5,180 nt of DNA, taken from positions 1-5,180 of the forward strand of contig JAKPBL010000043.1 of NCBI GenBank assembly GCA_029778965.1, written 5' to 3'. Positions 1-5,180 of this stretch are shown here, piece by piece. Source of the DNA: Bacteroidota bacterium. GTDB taxonomy: Bacteria; Bacteroidota; Bacteroidia; Chitinophagales; Chitinophagaceae. The translations under genes were made by a program, and so were the position numbers. The notes under the pieces are model-generated. The model saw only the letters and a list, made by a program, of their open reading frames with translations. It was not told where the DNA came from and ran no database searches. Numbering within the stretch: position 1 is the first letter of the stretch; each line of letters starts with the position of its first letter.

Positions 1-1
1 G

Positions 2-1282
2 CGCTCCATCAAAGCCATCCATGAACTGGAGCCGGGCAGCGATAAGATAGACCTGCTGCTGCTTCGCTGGATCAATAAATTTGAAAACAGCGACCGGTTT
101 TTCCGGTCGCCCGGAACGGGCGACAACTCGTACGATACCGCCAGCCGCGCACAGATACCCATCATCCGCCGCATCGCCGATGCCGGCAATACCCGCAATC
201 CCGTACTTTGGCAAATGGCCGCGGGTTACCTCTCGATGCTGACCGGTAATTTCAAAGAAGCCGACGAACGGTTCGCGCGGGCCGAAAAGACCGGCTCTTC
301 CAACAAGCTTTTTTCCGCGCAACTGCGTCTTCTGAAATTATCACGCAAGCTGATGGATACCCGCACCATGACCCCGGTGCTGGAAAAGGAATGCCTGCCC
401 GACCTGCAATGGCTGATGGCGTTGAAACTGGGCGACGACGAATTGCGATATGCCGATCTGCGCGATAAGATCAGGCAGGAGCTCAGCGCCCGCTACCGCG
501 CCCAGGGCGACCGCCTCAAAGCAGAATGCTTTGTACACAGCAGCGACTATTTTGCCGACAGCACGCGTACCGACCGGTTCCTGCAGTTCCTGCAGAAAAA
601 AGACAAAACGCCGTATGAAGCTTTCTGCGCCACGCTGACACGGTTCACGCCGGAAGACCTGTATGAGTATAAAGCCATCACCGCCGCCTTTCATACAAAT
701 CTGCCGGTCGCTATCAGCCTGATGGAGAAAGCAGGCGAGGCCGGTACCTATACCTTACCCGGCAACCCCTTCAATGCACGCATAAACGACTGCCACGACT
801 GCGATCATGCAGCCGTACAAAAGGTCAAATACAGCAATCTTTCTTTCCTGCAAAAATTACAGGACATGCAAACCGCCGTTTCGCGGAACAACGACGTGTA
901 CAACAATGCCCGCCTGCTCGGCAATGCCTATTATAATATCACGCATTTCGGCAATGCCCGTGCTTTTTATGAAAGCGGTATCATCGGCGAAGGTTTTTCG
1001 CAACCCGACTTTATCGATGCTGTATTCCGCTCCATGCTGACCGATATGGAGCCCGCCATCCGCTATTACCGGCTGGCGCTCCGGGCGGCAACGAACGATG
1101 AACAGCGCGCTCAAATACAGTACCTGCTGGCCAAATGCCAGCGTAACCAGTGGTTCATGCAACGGCCGGAGACCGAAACACGCGATTTCACAGACTGGGA
1201 GGGCTTCCGGCAATTACGCCTGCTGGCGCAAACCCGGTACTACCAGGATGTGATCCGCGAATGCGGGTGGTTCAAACCTTAA
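2..1282 (+). CDS. Partial TPR-like helical protein of unknown function (5' end missing)
   Basis: The reading frame is open from base 2, so the first ATG at 215 is internal and the true start lies left of the window; 426 residues are visible, ending in TAA at 1280-1282. The protein is rich in amphipathic helices. One segment at about fragment residues 298-325 (YNNARLLGNAYYNITHFGNA) has the small/aromatic spacing of a TPR helix pair, and another at about 72-95 (AAGYLSMLTGNFKEADERFA) looks similar. Before the last third there is a compact motif, NPFNARINDCHDCDH, with Cys264, Cys267 and His269, which could bind a metal. The C-terminus ends in a WEGF...TRYYQDVIRECGWF block. From memory this combination recurs in large uncharacterised Bacteroidota proteins; I cannot name a function. 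No signal peptide can be judged because the N-terminus is missing. It converges on ssb with a 16-bp gap and no clear terminator between them. It is certainly coding; its role is unknown. Confidence 0.85.
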   Translation, partial: RSIKAIHELEPGSDKIDLLLLRWINKFENSDRFFRSPGTGDNSYDTASRAQIPIIRRIADAGNTRNPVLWQMAAGYLSMLTGNFKEADERFARAEKTGSSNKLFSAQLRLLKLSRKLMDTRTMTPVLEKECLPDLQWLMALKLGDDELRYADLRDKIRQELSARYRAQGDRLKAECFVHSSDYFADSTRTDRFLQFLQKKDKTPYEAFCATLTRFTPEDLYEYKAITAAFHTNLPVAISLMEKAGEAGTYTLPGNPFNARINDCHDCDHAAVQKVKYSNLSFLQKLQDMQTAVSRNNDVYNNARLLGNAYYNITHFGNARAFYESGIIGEGFSQPDFIDAVFRSMLTDMEPAIRYYRLALRAATNDEQRAQIQYLLAKCQRNQWFMQRPETETRDFTDWEGFRQLRLLAQTRYYQDVIRECGWFKP

Positions 1283-1298
1283 GCCAACAGGTGGCCGC

Positions 1299-1727
1299 CT
1301 AGAACGGAAGATCGTCGGACGCATCGGCCGGCATCGGCGACGGCTGGTTCATGGGTTGTGATCCGCTGTTACCGAAGCCACCACCCTGGTATCCGCCACC
1401 GGTACCCTCCTGGCGCGACCCCAGCAATTGCACATTCAGCACCCGCAGGGTAAGCGAGGCGCCGGTGCTACCGTCATTCTTGGGATAGGTGCGCACCTCG
1501 GGCGTACCCTCTACATATACCTGCGTACCTTTTTTGAGATACGGCGCTACCGCCGTGCGGTCAGACCAATAGGCGCATTCCACCCAGGTGGTCCGCTCCT
1601 GCTGGTTTCCCTGCGCATCACGGTAACGTTCGGTATGCGCCACATTAAAATTCATCACTGTCCGTCCGTTCACATTGTTGGTGGTGCAATCTTTGCCCAG
1701 ATTCCCAATCACCTGCAGTTTTATCAT
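1299..1727 (-). CDS. ssb: Single-stranded DNA-binding protein
   Basis: This 142-residue protein coats single-stranded DNA during replication, repair and recombination, and recruits partner enzymes through its C-terminal tip. The N-terminal OB fold spans about residues 1-104. Recognisable parts are GNLGKD (8-13), the VMNFNVA strand (24-30), TTWVECAYW (46-54) and YLKKGTQVYVEG (63-74), which corresponds to the E. coli YLRKGSQVYIEG strand. Residues 105-135 form a Gly/Gln/Pro-rich flexible linker. The protein ends in DASDDLPF, a normal acidic partner-binding tip close to the canonical DDDIPF. Length is usual for Bacteroidota SSBs. The start at ATG 1727-1725 gives a complete first OB strand (MIKLQVIGNLG), so no earlier start is needed. 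No Shine-Dalgarno is seen, as expected in this phylum. It is transcribed divergently from mnmA. Bacteroidota genomes often carry several ssb paralogues, so this may not be the only essential copy. Confidence 0.95.
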   Translation of the reverse strand: MIKLQVIGNLGKDCTTNNVNGRTVMNFNVAHTERYRDAQGNQQERTTWVECAYWSDRTAVAPYLKKGTQVYVEGTPEVRTYPKNDGSTGASLTLRVLNVQLLGSRQEGTGGGYQGGGFGNSGSQPMNQPSPMPADASDDLPF

Positions 1728-1754
1728 AACCGTAAATTTTTCTTGGTAAAGACA

Positions 1755-1785
1755 GCAAATTACGGGCAGGGGAAACGAGAAACAA
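1755..1785 (-). promoter_or_regulatory. Candidate ssb promoter, Bacteroidota type
   Basis: Reading the minus strand, a TTG (1785-1783) is followed after 20 bases by TAATTTGC (1762-1755). This resembles the Bacteroidota -33 TTG / -7 TAnnTTTG pair, but with one base fewer between TA and TTTG. Transcription would start around 1750, leaving an AT-rich leader of about 20-25 bases before the ssb ATG. The spacing fits and the -7 match is imperfect, so this is a moderate inference. Confidence 0.4.
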
Positions 1786-1821
1786 CCGTTTTTTCACCCT
1801 GTGTATAAAAAAGGATTTAAA

Positions 1822-1936
1822 GTTTATGGTCTGTGGTTGGGCTCGTTCCGGGTGGGTCATACCTATTGTATGTTAACAGTCAGGCAGTTACAACCGCAGC
1901 GGTCCAACCATAAACCTGAGACCATAAACCATAAAC
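1822..1936. repeat. Heptamer (ACCATAA) array forming a large imperfect inverted repeat
   Basis: On the + strand ACCATAAAC occurs at 1907, 1921 and 1928. A degenerate unit (ACCTGAG) sits at 1914 and another (ACATTAT) at 1935, so all units share a strict 7-bp register. The reverse complement of the same unit pair (ACCACAG + ACCATAA) lies at 1822-1837. The arms pair: GTTTATGGTCT (1822-1832) with AGACCATAAAC (1919-1929), 11 bp perfect, and GGTTGG (1835-1840) with CCAACC (1904-1909), 6 bp perfect. The loop is 63 bases. The array lies in the divergent ssb-mnmA intergenic region, and its right arm reaches the upstream part of the mnmA promoter. Its role is unknown; a protein-binding site, a cruciform/RNA structure, or an unstable microsatellite are all possible. 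Confidence 0.75.
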
Positions 1937-1942
1937 ATTATT

Positions 1943-1950
1943 TACTTTTG
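1943..1950 (+). promoter_or_regulatory. Candidate mnmA -7 promoter element (TACTTTTG)
   Basis: TACTTTTG is an exact match to the Bacteroidota TAnnTTTG -7 consensus and ends 5 bases before the mnmA ATG. Transcription would then start at or within a few bases of the ATG, so the message may be leaderless or nearly so. No TTG is seen at the expected -33 distance; that region is occupied by the ACCATAA repeat units. The match is seen directly; promoter activity is inferred. Confidence 0.55.
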
Positions 1951-1955
1951 CCGTT

Positions 1956-3062
1956 ATGTCTCGCAAAGGAAAAGTACTGGTCGCTATGAGCGGCGGGATC
2001 GATAGCACGGTCACCGCGCTGATGCTGCATGAGCAAGGCTATGAGGTGGTGGGTATTACGATGAAGACCTGGGATTATGCCAGTTCGGGATCCAGCAAAA
2101 AGGAAACCGGCTGCTGTAATCTCGACTCGTTCAACGACGCCCGCATGGCAGCGGTTCACCATGGTTTTCCGCATTTCGTGCTGGATATCAGGGATGAGTT
2201 CGGCGGTTTTGTGATCGAGAACTTCGTGGAAGAATACCTGGCCGGCCGAACGCCCAATCCCTGTGTGATGTGCAATACGCACATCAAATGGCGGGCATTG
2301 CTGAAACGCGCAGACGCGCTGGAATGCGACTATATCGCAACCGGGCACTACGGTATGATCAACCGGAACAGCAACGGTCGCTATTATGTATCTAAAGGAG
2401 TGGATGATACCAAAGACCAGAGTTATGTGCTCTGGGGACTGCAGCAAGACCTGCTCAGCCGTACCCTGCTGCCCCTGGGTGGCTACCGCAAAACGGAGAT
2501 TCGCCAGATGGCCCTCGAATTCGGCTATCCCGAACTCGCCAAAAAAGCGGAGAGTTATGAAATCTGCTTCGTACCCGACAACGATTACCGGGGATTCCTG
2601 AAAAAGAAAGTCGCCGGTCTCGAAGAACGTGTAACCGGCGGAACATTCGTTGATAAAAATGGTCGCATTCTCGGTAAACACAAAGGCTATCCGTTTTATA
2701 CCATTGGTCAGCGGAAAGGACTTGATATTGCCCTGGGCCGCCCCGTATTCGTGACGGGGATCGATCCTGATACCAATACCGTGGTGCTGGGCGACGAAGA
2801 AGACCTGAACCGCTCGGATATGCTGGTCACAAAGATCAACTGGATGAAATACGACGGTATTACCGATGGCATGGAAGCCACCACCAGGATCCGGTACAAA
2901 GACAAGGGCGCCTTATCGAACCTGTACGCAGAAGACAATGGTGTACGGGTGCGGTTCTTCGACGCCGTGAAGGGCATCGCGCCCGGCCAGAGCGCCGTTT
3001 TTTACGAAGGCAACGACGTAATCGGCGGCGGCATCATTCAACGCAATAATCCCATCCCATAA
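1956..3062 (+). CDS. mnmA: tRNA-specific 2-thiouridylase MnmA
   Basis: This cytoplasmic enzyme uses ATP to adenylate U34 in the anticodon of Lys, Glu and Gln tRNAs, then replaces oxygen with sulfur to give 2-thiouridine. It is full length at 368 residues. The N-terminal ATP pyrophosphatase domain has the PP-loop MSGGIDST (11-18), followed by a Bacteroidota-style insert near 39-56 (WDYASSGSSKKETGCC). The catalytic region reads TPNPCVMCN (99-107), with Cys106 at the position of E. coli Cys102 and Cys103 in place of E. coli Asp99. ATGHY (128-132) and DQSYVLW (154-160) follow. The second essential cysteine is Cys204 in ESYEICFVPD (199-208). The central domain contains YTIGQRKGL (248-256), and the C-terminal beta-barrel ends in GGGIIQR. 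The ATG at 1956 is the only plausible start because an in-frame TAA lies at 1932-1934. It leads a likely two-gene transcript with the lipoprotein gene 13 bp downstream. Confidence 0.97.
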   Translation: MSRKGKVLVAMSGGIDSTVTALMLHEQGYEVVGITMKTWDYASSGSSKKETGCCNLDSFNDARMAAVHHGFPHFVLDIRDEFGGFVIENFVEEYLAGRTPNPCVMCNTHIKWRALLKRADALECDYIATGHYGMINRNSNGRYYVSKGVDDTKDQSYVLWGLQQDLLSRTLLPLGGYRKTEIRQMALEFGYPELAKKAESYEICFVPDNDYRGFLKKKVAGLEERVTGGTFVDKNGRILGKHKGYPFYTIGQRKGLDIALGRPVFVTGIDPDTNTVVLGDEEDLNRSDMLVTKINWMKYDGITDGMEATTRIRYKDKGALSNLYAEDNGVRVRFFDAVKGIAPGQSAVFYEGNDVIGGGIIQRNNPIP

Positions 3063-3075
3063 TCGTTACATCGCT

Positions 3076-3867
3076 ATGCATTACCTGAAGGCGGCCCTGT
3101 TTCTCGTGCTGACAGCCCTGTTGACCGGGGGATGTGGAAAAGAATCTGCCACGGTGGGTACCAGCCGGCCGGCCGACTATGTAAACCTGGTTCCGGGCAA
3201 GTATATTATTTACCAGCTCGATAGCCTCGTAAAATCAGCCACCAACGACACCGCTTATTTTATTCACAGCTACCAGGCCAAAGACGTGATCGACGCCGAA
3301 ATAACCGATGGCATGAACCGGCCGAGCTGGCGGGTATTTCGTTACCTGCGCCCCCTTGACAGCAACGACGAATCGGCCTGGGAAGCGAGCGATACCTACC
3401 TGATCACCCCCACCGCCGGCAACCTGGAAGTGGTGGAGAACAATCTTCGTTTCCTGAAGCTGGCAGCTCCGCTGGCGGGTGGCGAAACCTGGATGGGCAA
3501 CCGTTATATCGCCGCCACACCCGGCAGCAGCCTCGAATACCTGCAGGCCTGGCAGTACAGCATTACCGATATCGATCAACCTTTTACTGCATTCGACGTA
3601 CCGGTAGACAGTTGCATTACCGTACTGCAAACCGACGAAGGTGAAAATTTCGCCGACAACCGTACGCCGGCAAATATCGATCTCGACGGCTATCGCATTT
3701 ACAGCATCGAAGTGTATGCGAAACACATTGGGCTCATCTACAAAGACCTGGTTTACTGGAGCTTTGAAAAAAGGACCGTCGATAACGCAGGCAACCCGAC
3801 CGTGCCGCACCCAACGGGTAACAAAGACGGCGCAGGCATCCGGTTAAGGATGATCTCGCACAATTGA
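3076..3867 (+). CDS. Predicted lipoprotein of unknown function
   Basis: This 263-residue protein begins with a lipoprotein signal peptide: a Lys at residue 5, a hydrophobic stretch (AALFLVLTALL) and a lipobox LTGGC with the lipidated cysteine at 20. It is therefore expected to be anchored in the envelope by signal peptidase II processing. After the cysteine there is GKES rather than a strongly acidic run, so surface export is uncertain. The mature part looks beta-rich, with a VNLVPGKYIIYQLDSL opening (36-51), a SWRVFRYLR segment (84-92) and a late GLIYKDLVYWSFE strand (218-230). From memory this layout recurs in small, uncharacterised Bacteroidota lipoproteins; I do not recognise a domain with a known function. 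There is no catalytic motif. The gene starts 13 bp after mnmA with no terminator or promoter between them, so it is probably co-transcribed, although a functional link with tRNA thiolation is not implied. Confidence 0.85.
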   Translation: MHYLKAALFLVLTALLTGGCGKESATVGTSRPADYVNLVPGKYIIYQLDSLVKSATNDTAYFIHSYQAKDVIDAEITDGMNRPSWRVFRYLRPLDSNDESAWEASDTYLITPTAGNLEVVENNLRFLKLAAPLAGGETWMGNRYIAATPGSSLEYLQAWQYSITDIDQPFTAFDVPVDSCITVLQTDEGENFADNRTPANIDLDGYRIYSIEVYAKHIGLIYKDLVYWSFEKRTVDNAGNPTVPHPTGNKDGAGIRLRMISHN

Positions 3868-3926
3868 CAACACCCGCTTCCGCAAATCCCCGCTGCAATT
3901 CTATTCCCGGCAACGGCTCTTGCAGA

Positions 3927-3937
3927 AACATCATGTT
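3927..3937. repeat. Short palindrome AACAT-C-ATGTT
   Basis: This is a perfect 5-bp inverted repeat around one central base in the gene-free stretch before the flavoprotein gene, about 105 bp from its ATG. It could be an operator for a dimeric regulator. It is short enough to arise by chance, so the call is only of the sequence symmetry. Confidence 0.3.
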
Positions 3938-3961
3938 CTTCAAAAAAGCCGGCCGTTACAG

Positions 3962-3975
3962 TTGACAATAATCAG
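3962..3975. promoter_or_regulatory. Candidate FNR/CRP-family binding site
   Basis: TTGACAATAATCAG matches the FNR consensus TTGAT-N4-ATCAA at 8 of 10 defined positions, with the TGA-N6-TCA core of the CRP/FNR family intact. It lies 67 bp upstream of the flavoprotein ATG at 4043. A TATAAA-like hexamer follows at 4011-4016, but the spacing does not fit a classic class II arrangement exactly, and no good TAnnTTTG element is seen. The match is visible; regulation by an oxygen- or redox-sensing regulator is inference. Confidence 0.35.
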
Positions 3976-3987
3976 TTCCGCAGGTGA

Positions 3988-4001
3988 CCGGCATCAGCCG
4001 G
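3988..4001 (+). other. GC-rich hairpin, possible weak terminator or leader structure
   Basis: CCGGC (3988-3992) and GCCGG (3997-4001) form a perfect 5-bp stem with an ATCA loop. Six bases further on comes a run of only four T (4008-4011), so it is a poor intrinsic terminator for the upstream lipoprotein transcript. A second small inverted repeat, CCTTT-TAT-AAAGG, directly follows at 4006-4018. Either could instead lie in the 5' leader of the flavoprotein mRNA. Confidence 0.3.
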
Positions 4002-4042
4002 CGGCCCTTTTATAAAGGCGAACTTTCAGAAAACTCACTACA

Positions 4043-4504
4043 ATGACCGGTAGCCTGTCTGCAGAAGAAATTGAAGCTGTATTAAGCAAACAGTCGCTGG
4101 GACGCATTGGCTGTCATGCCGATGAAACCACCTATGTTGTTCCCATAAACTATCTCTATGAAGATGGATTCCTGTATTGTTATACGCAGGAAGGACTGAA
4201 GATATCCCTGATGCGTAAGAACCCCGCGATTTGCTTCCAGACAGACGATATGGAGAATTTCGCGAACTGGAAAAGCGTAATCGCCTGGGGAAATTTTGAG
4301 GAGCTGCAAGACAATAATATGCGCAAAGAGGCGCTGGCAAAAATGGCCAACCAGGCGCTGCCGTTGGTCAACAGTGAGCGGGTGCAGCAATCTGCCGACT
4401 GGCCCTTCACCAACCACGACAAAGAAGAGGTAACAGGGATCGTTTTCAGGATTCGGCTGACAAAAAAAACCGGCCGTTTCGAAAAAACGCAGCAACATAA
4501 ATAA
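4043..4504 (+). CDS. FMN-binding split-barrel flavoprotein (pyridoxamine 5'-phosphate oxidase-like, NimA-related)
   Basis: This complete 153-residue cytoplasmic protein is of the small PPOX-like/NimA group, which bind FMN (sometimes heme or F420) as dimers and reduce or protect against small electrophiles; the substrate of this one is unknown. An N-terminal helix (SAEEIEAVLSKQSLGRIG, 6-23) leads into the barrel strands TYVVPINYLYEDGFLYCYT (30-48). The phosphate-binding region is EGLKISLMRKNPAICFQTD (50-68), the equivalent of the G-x-K...L..NP.vcFe pattern. NWKSVIAWGNFEEL (75-88) and the late VTGIVFRIRLTKKTGRFE (130-147) complete the barrel. ATG 4043 is chosen because an in-frame TAA lies at 4013-4015 and no other start intervenes. 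There is no Shine-Dalgarno. A candidate FNR/CRP-type site lies upstream, and the eRF1-like gene begins 40 bp downstream on the same strand, probably in the same transcript. True PNP/PMP oxidase activity is unlikely, since PdxH is longer. Confidence 0.88.
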   Translation: MTGSLSAEEIEAVLSKQSLGRIGCHADETTYVVPINYLYEDGFLYCYTQEGLKISLMRKNPAICFQTDDMENFANWKSVIAWGNFEELQDNNMRKEALAKMANQALPLVNSERVQQSADWPFTNHDKEEVTGIVFRIRLTKKTGRFEKTQQHK

Positions 4505-4544
4505 ACGCCGGCAATACGCGGGCCAGTCATATAAATCAGCGGTT

Positions 4545-5180
4545 ATGAAACAGGCTTTACGACATGCCACAAAATTGTTGGGCGACACCCGCAACACGCC
4601 GTCCGTTTGCCTGGTAATGCCGTTTGAACCACAACTCAACGACAAAGCCAGCATCACCGGCCGTTTAAAAAATATGCTCGCGAAAGCCGAAGCACGGTTG
4701 CTGCAATGCTATACTGCCAGTAAGGCGCTGCCGGTGCTGTCGGGCTTACAGCAACTGATTGCCCGTATCAATTTCTACCACTATAAAAAAAGCATCGCGT
4801 TACTTGCTACTCCCGATACCTGCAAACTGCTGTATCTGGATTTTCCCGTTACAGAAACCGTGCAGGCGGGGCAGTACCTCGATATCCGCGACGTGATCAG
4901 GGCAAGGCAGCAGGAACCCGAATACCTGGCGATGGTGTTTGCGGGCCAAGCGTGCAGGGTATTCACAGGTACCGGTTACAATATGACCTGTATCAAACAA
5001 TACCAGTTCCCAGACGAATCCGCACCTGGTTTTACCGAACTGTTCCTGCAACACATGGATCAGGACCTCGGGCTGTTGCTGAATGCCTGCCCGCAGCCTG
5101 TTTTTGTGCTTGGAGAAACGGAGGTGCTGGAGCATATCAGCAGGCTTACCAGTCACCACGACCATATCGTCGGTTTTATA
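4545..5180 (+). CDS. Partial baeRF-like protein (bacterial relative of eRF1/Pelota), 3' end missing
   Basis: The frame opens at ATG 4545 and runs off the window without a stop, giving 212 residues; relatives as I recall them are roughly 350-400. Residues 18-54 (TPSVCLVMPFEP, then RLKNMLAKAEARL) match by eye the baeRF N-terminal pattern: a strand with a P-x-x-P-like end, then a helix RLKN-L--AE-RL. A strand pair KKSIALLATPDTCKLLYLDF (81-100) follows, then YLDIRDVI. From 127, YLAMVFAGQACRVF resembles the first strands of eRF1 domain 2, and FLQHMDQDLGLLLN...PVFVLGETEVLEHI (167-198) resembles its later helix-strand-helix. The eRF1 GGQ loop is missing: only a short loop joins these parts. Such proteins are proposed to bind ribosomes in rescue or hibernation; Balon is a described aeRF1-related hibernation factor. 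Family membership is from recollection of patterns, not a search. It lies 40 bp after the flavoprotein gene with no promoter visible between, suggesting an operon. Confidence 0.7.
   Translation, partial: MKQALRHATKLLGDTRNTPSVCLVMPFEPQLNDKASITGRLKNMLAKAEARLLQCYTASKALPVLSGLQQLIARINFYHYKKSIALLATPDTCKLLYLDFPVTETVQAGQYLDIRDVIRARQQEPEYLAMVFAGQACRVFTGTGYNMTCIKQYQFPDESAPGFTELFLQHMDQDLGLLLNACPQPVFVLGETEVLEHISRLTSHHDHIVGFI

Noticed and set aside
791..808. c-type heme attachment site in the first protein
   Set aside because: Heme attachment needs CxxCH. Here the sequence is CHDCDH, with an Asp between the second Cys and the His, and no export signal is visible.
1287..1302. AGGTGGCCGCCT near-palindrome as a shared terminator between the convergent first gene and ssb
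   Set aside because: The symmetry leaves no loop and there is no T run on either strand, so it cannot be supported as an intrinsic terminator.
1801..1989. Small + strand open frame (62 residues) in the ssb-mnmA intergenic region
   Set aside because: It runs through the repeat array and the mnmA promoter into mnmA in another frame, and it has no coding character.
1938..2681. Long minus-strand open frame (247 residues) opposite mnmA
   Set aside because: It is fully antisense to an unmistakable mnmA, and the translation has no recognisable domain. It is a by-product of the codon bias of the + strand gene.
3235..3810. 191-residue minus-strand open frame opposite the lipoprotein gene
   Set aside because: The + strand frame has a signal peptide, a lipobox and family-like sequence. 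The antisense frame has none of these and no promoter.
3893..3925. CTGCAA...TTGCAG inverted repeat as a terminator for the lipoprotein gene
   Set aside because: The stem is only 6 bp with a 21-base loop, and no T tract follows.
3941..3957. Minus-strand terminator (GGCCGGC followed by six T)
   Set aside because: The GC part is a self-complementary 6-8-mer with no room for a loop, and no minus-strand gene lies to the right that would need it.
4082..4657. 191-residue minus-strand open frame spanning the flavoprotein and the start of the baeRF-like gene
   Set aside because: It overlaps two convincing + strand genes, and its translation shows no domain features.

Overview
The window looks like ordinary chromosomal DNA from a Bacteroidota bacterium, most likely of the Chitinophagaceae type. 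Three things point there. The MnmA and single-stranded-DNA-binding proteins have Bacteroidota-style sequences. No gene start has a Shine-Dalgarno sequence. The best promoter candidates match the Bacteroidota TAnnTTTG form rather than the E. coli form. Base composition appears to be a little above half G+C by eye. The assignment is inference; no 16S or other phylogenetic marker is present.

Layout, left to right. (1) Positions 2-1282, + strand: the C-terminal 426 residues of a large helical, TPR-like protein of unknown function whose start lies outside the window. (2) 1299-1727, - strand: ssb, converging on the first gene with a 16-bp gap. (3) 1728-1955: a divergent regulatory region holding a candidate ssb promoter, a 7-bp-periodic ACCATAA repeat array that forms a large imperfect inverted repeat, and a candidate mnmA promoter only a few bases from the mnmA ATG. 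(4) 1956-3062, + strand: mnmA, the tRNA U34 2-thiouridylase. (5) 3076-3867, + strand: a lipoprotein of unknown function, 13 bp after mnmA and probably co-transcribed with it. (6) 3868-4042: a gene-free stretch with a candidate FNR/CRP-type site, a small GC hairpin and a short palindrome. (7) 4043-4504, + strand: a small FMN-binding split-barrel flavoprotein of the pyridoxamine-phosphate-oxidase-like/NimA group. (8) 4545 to the window end, + strand: the N-terminal 212 residues of a protein that by eye resembles the bacterial archaeo-eukaryotic release-factor (baeRF) group, distant relatives of eRF1/Pelota.

The left and middle genes are housekeeping or lineage-typical: DNA metabolism, tRNA thiolation and a cell-envelope lipoprotein. 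The most interesting part is the right end. A small flavoprotein sits directly upstream of an eRF1-like protein, behind a possible anaerobiosis-type regulator site. That combination suggests a stress or dormancy cassette in which the release-factor relative acts on ribosomes. This reading is inference, and the cassette is cut off by the window edge. No RNA genes, insertion sequences, CRISPR arrays or phage genes were seen.
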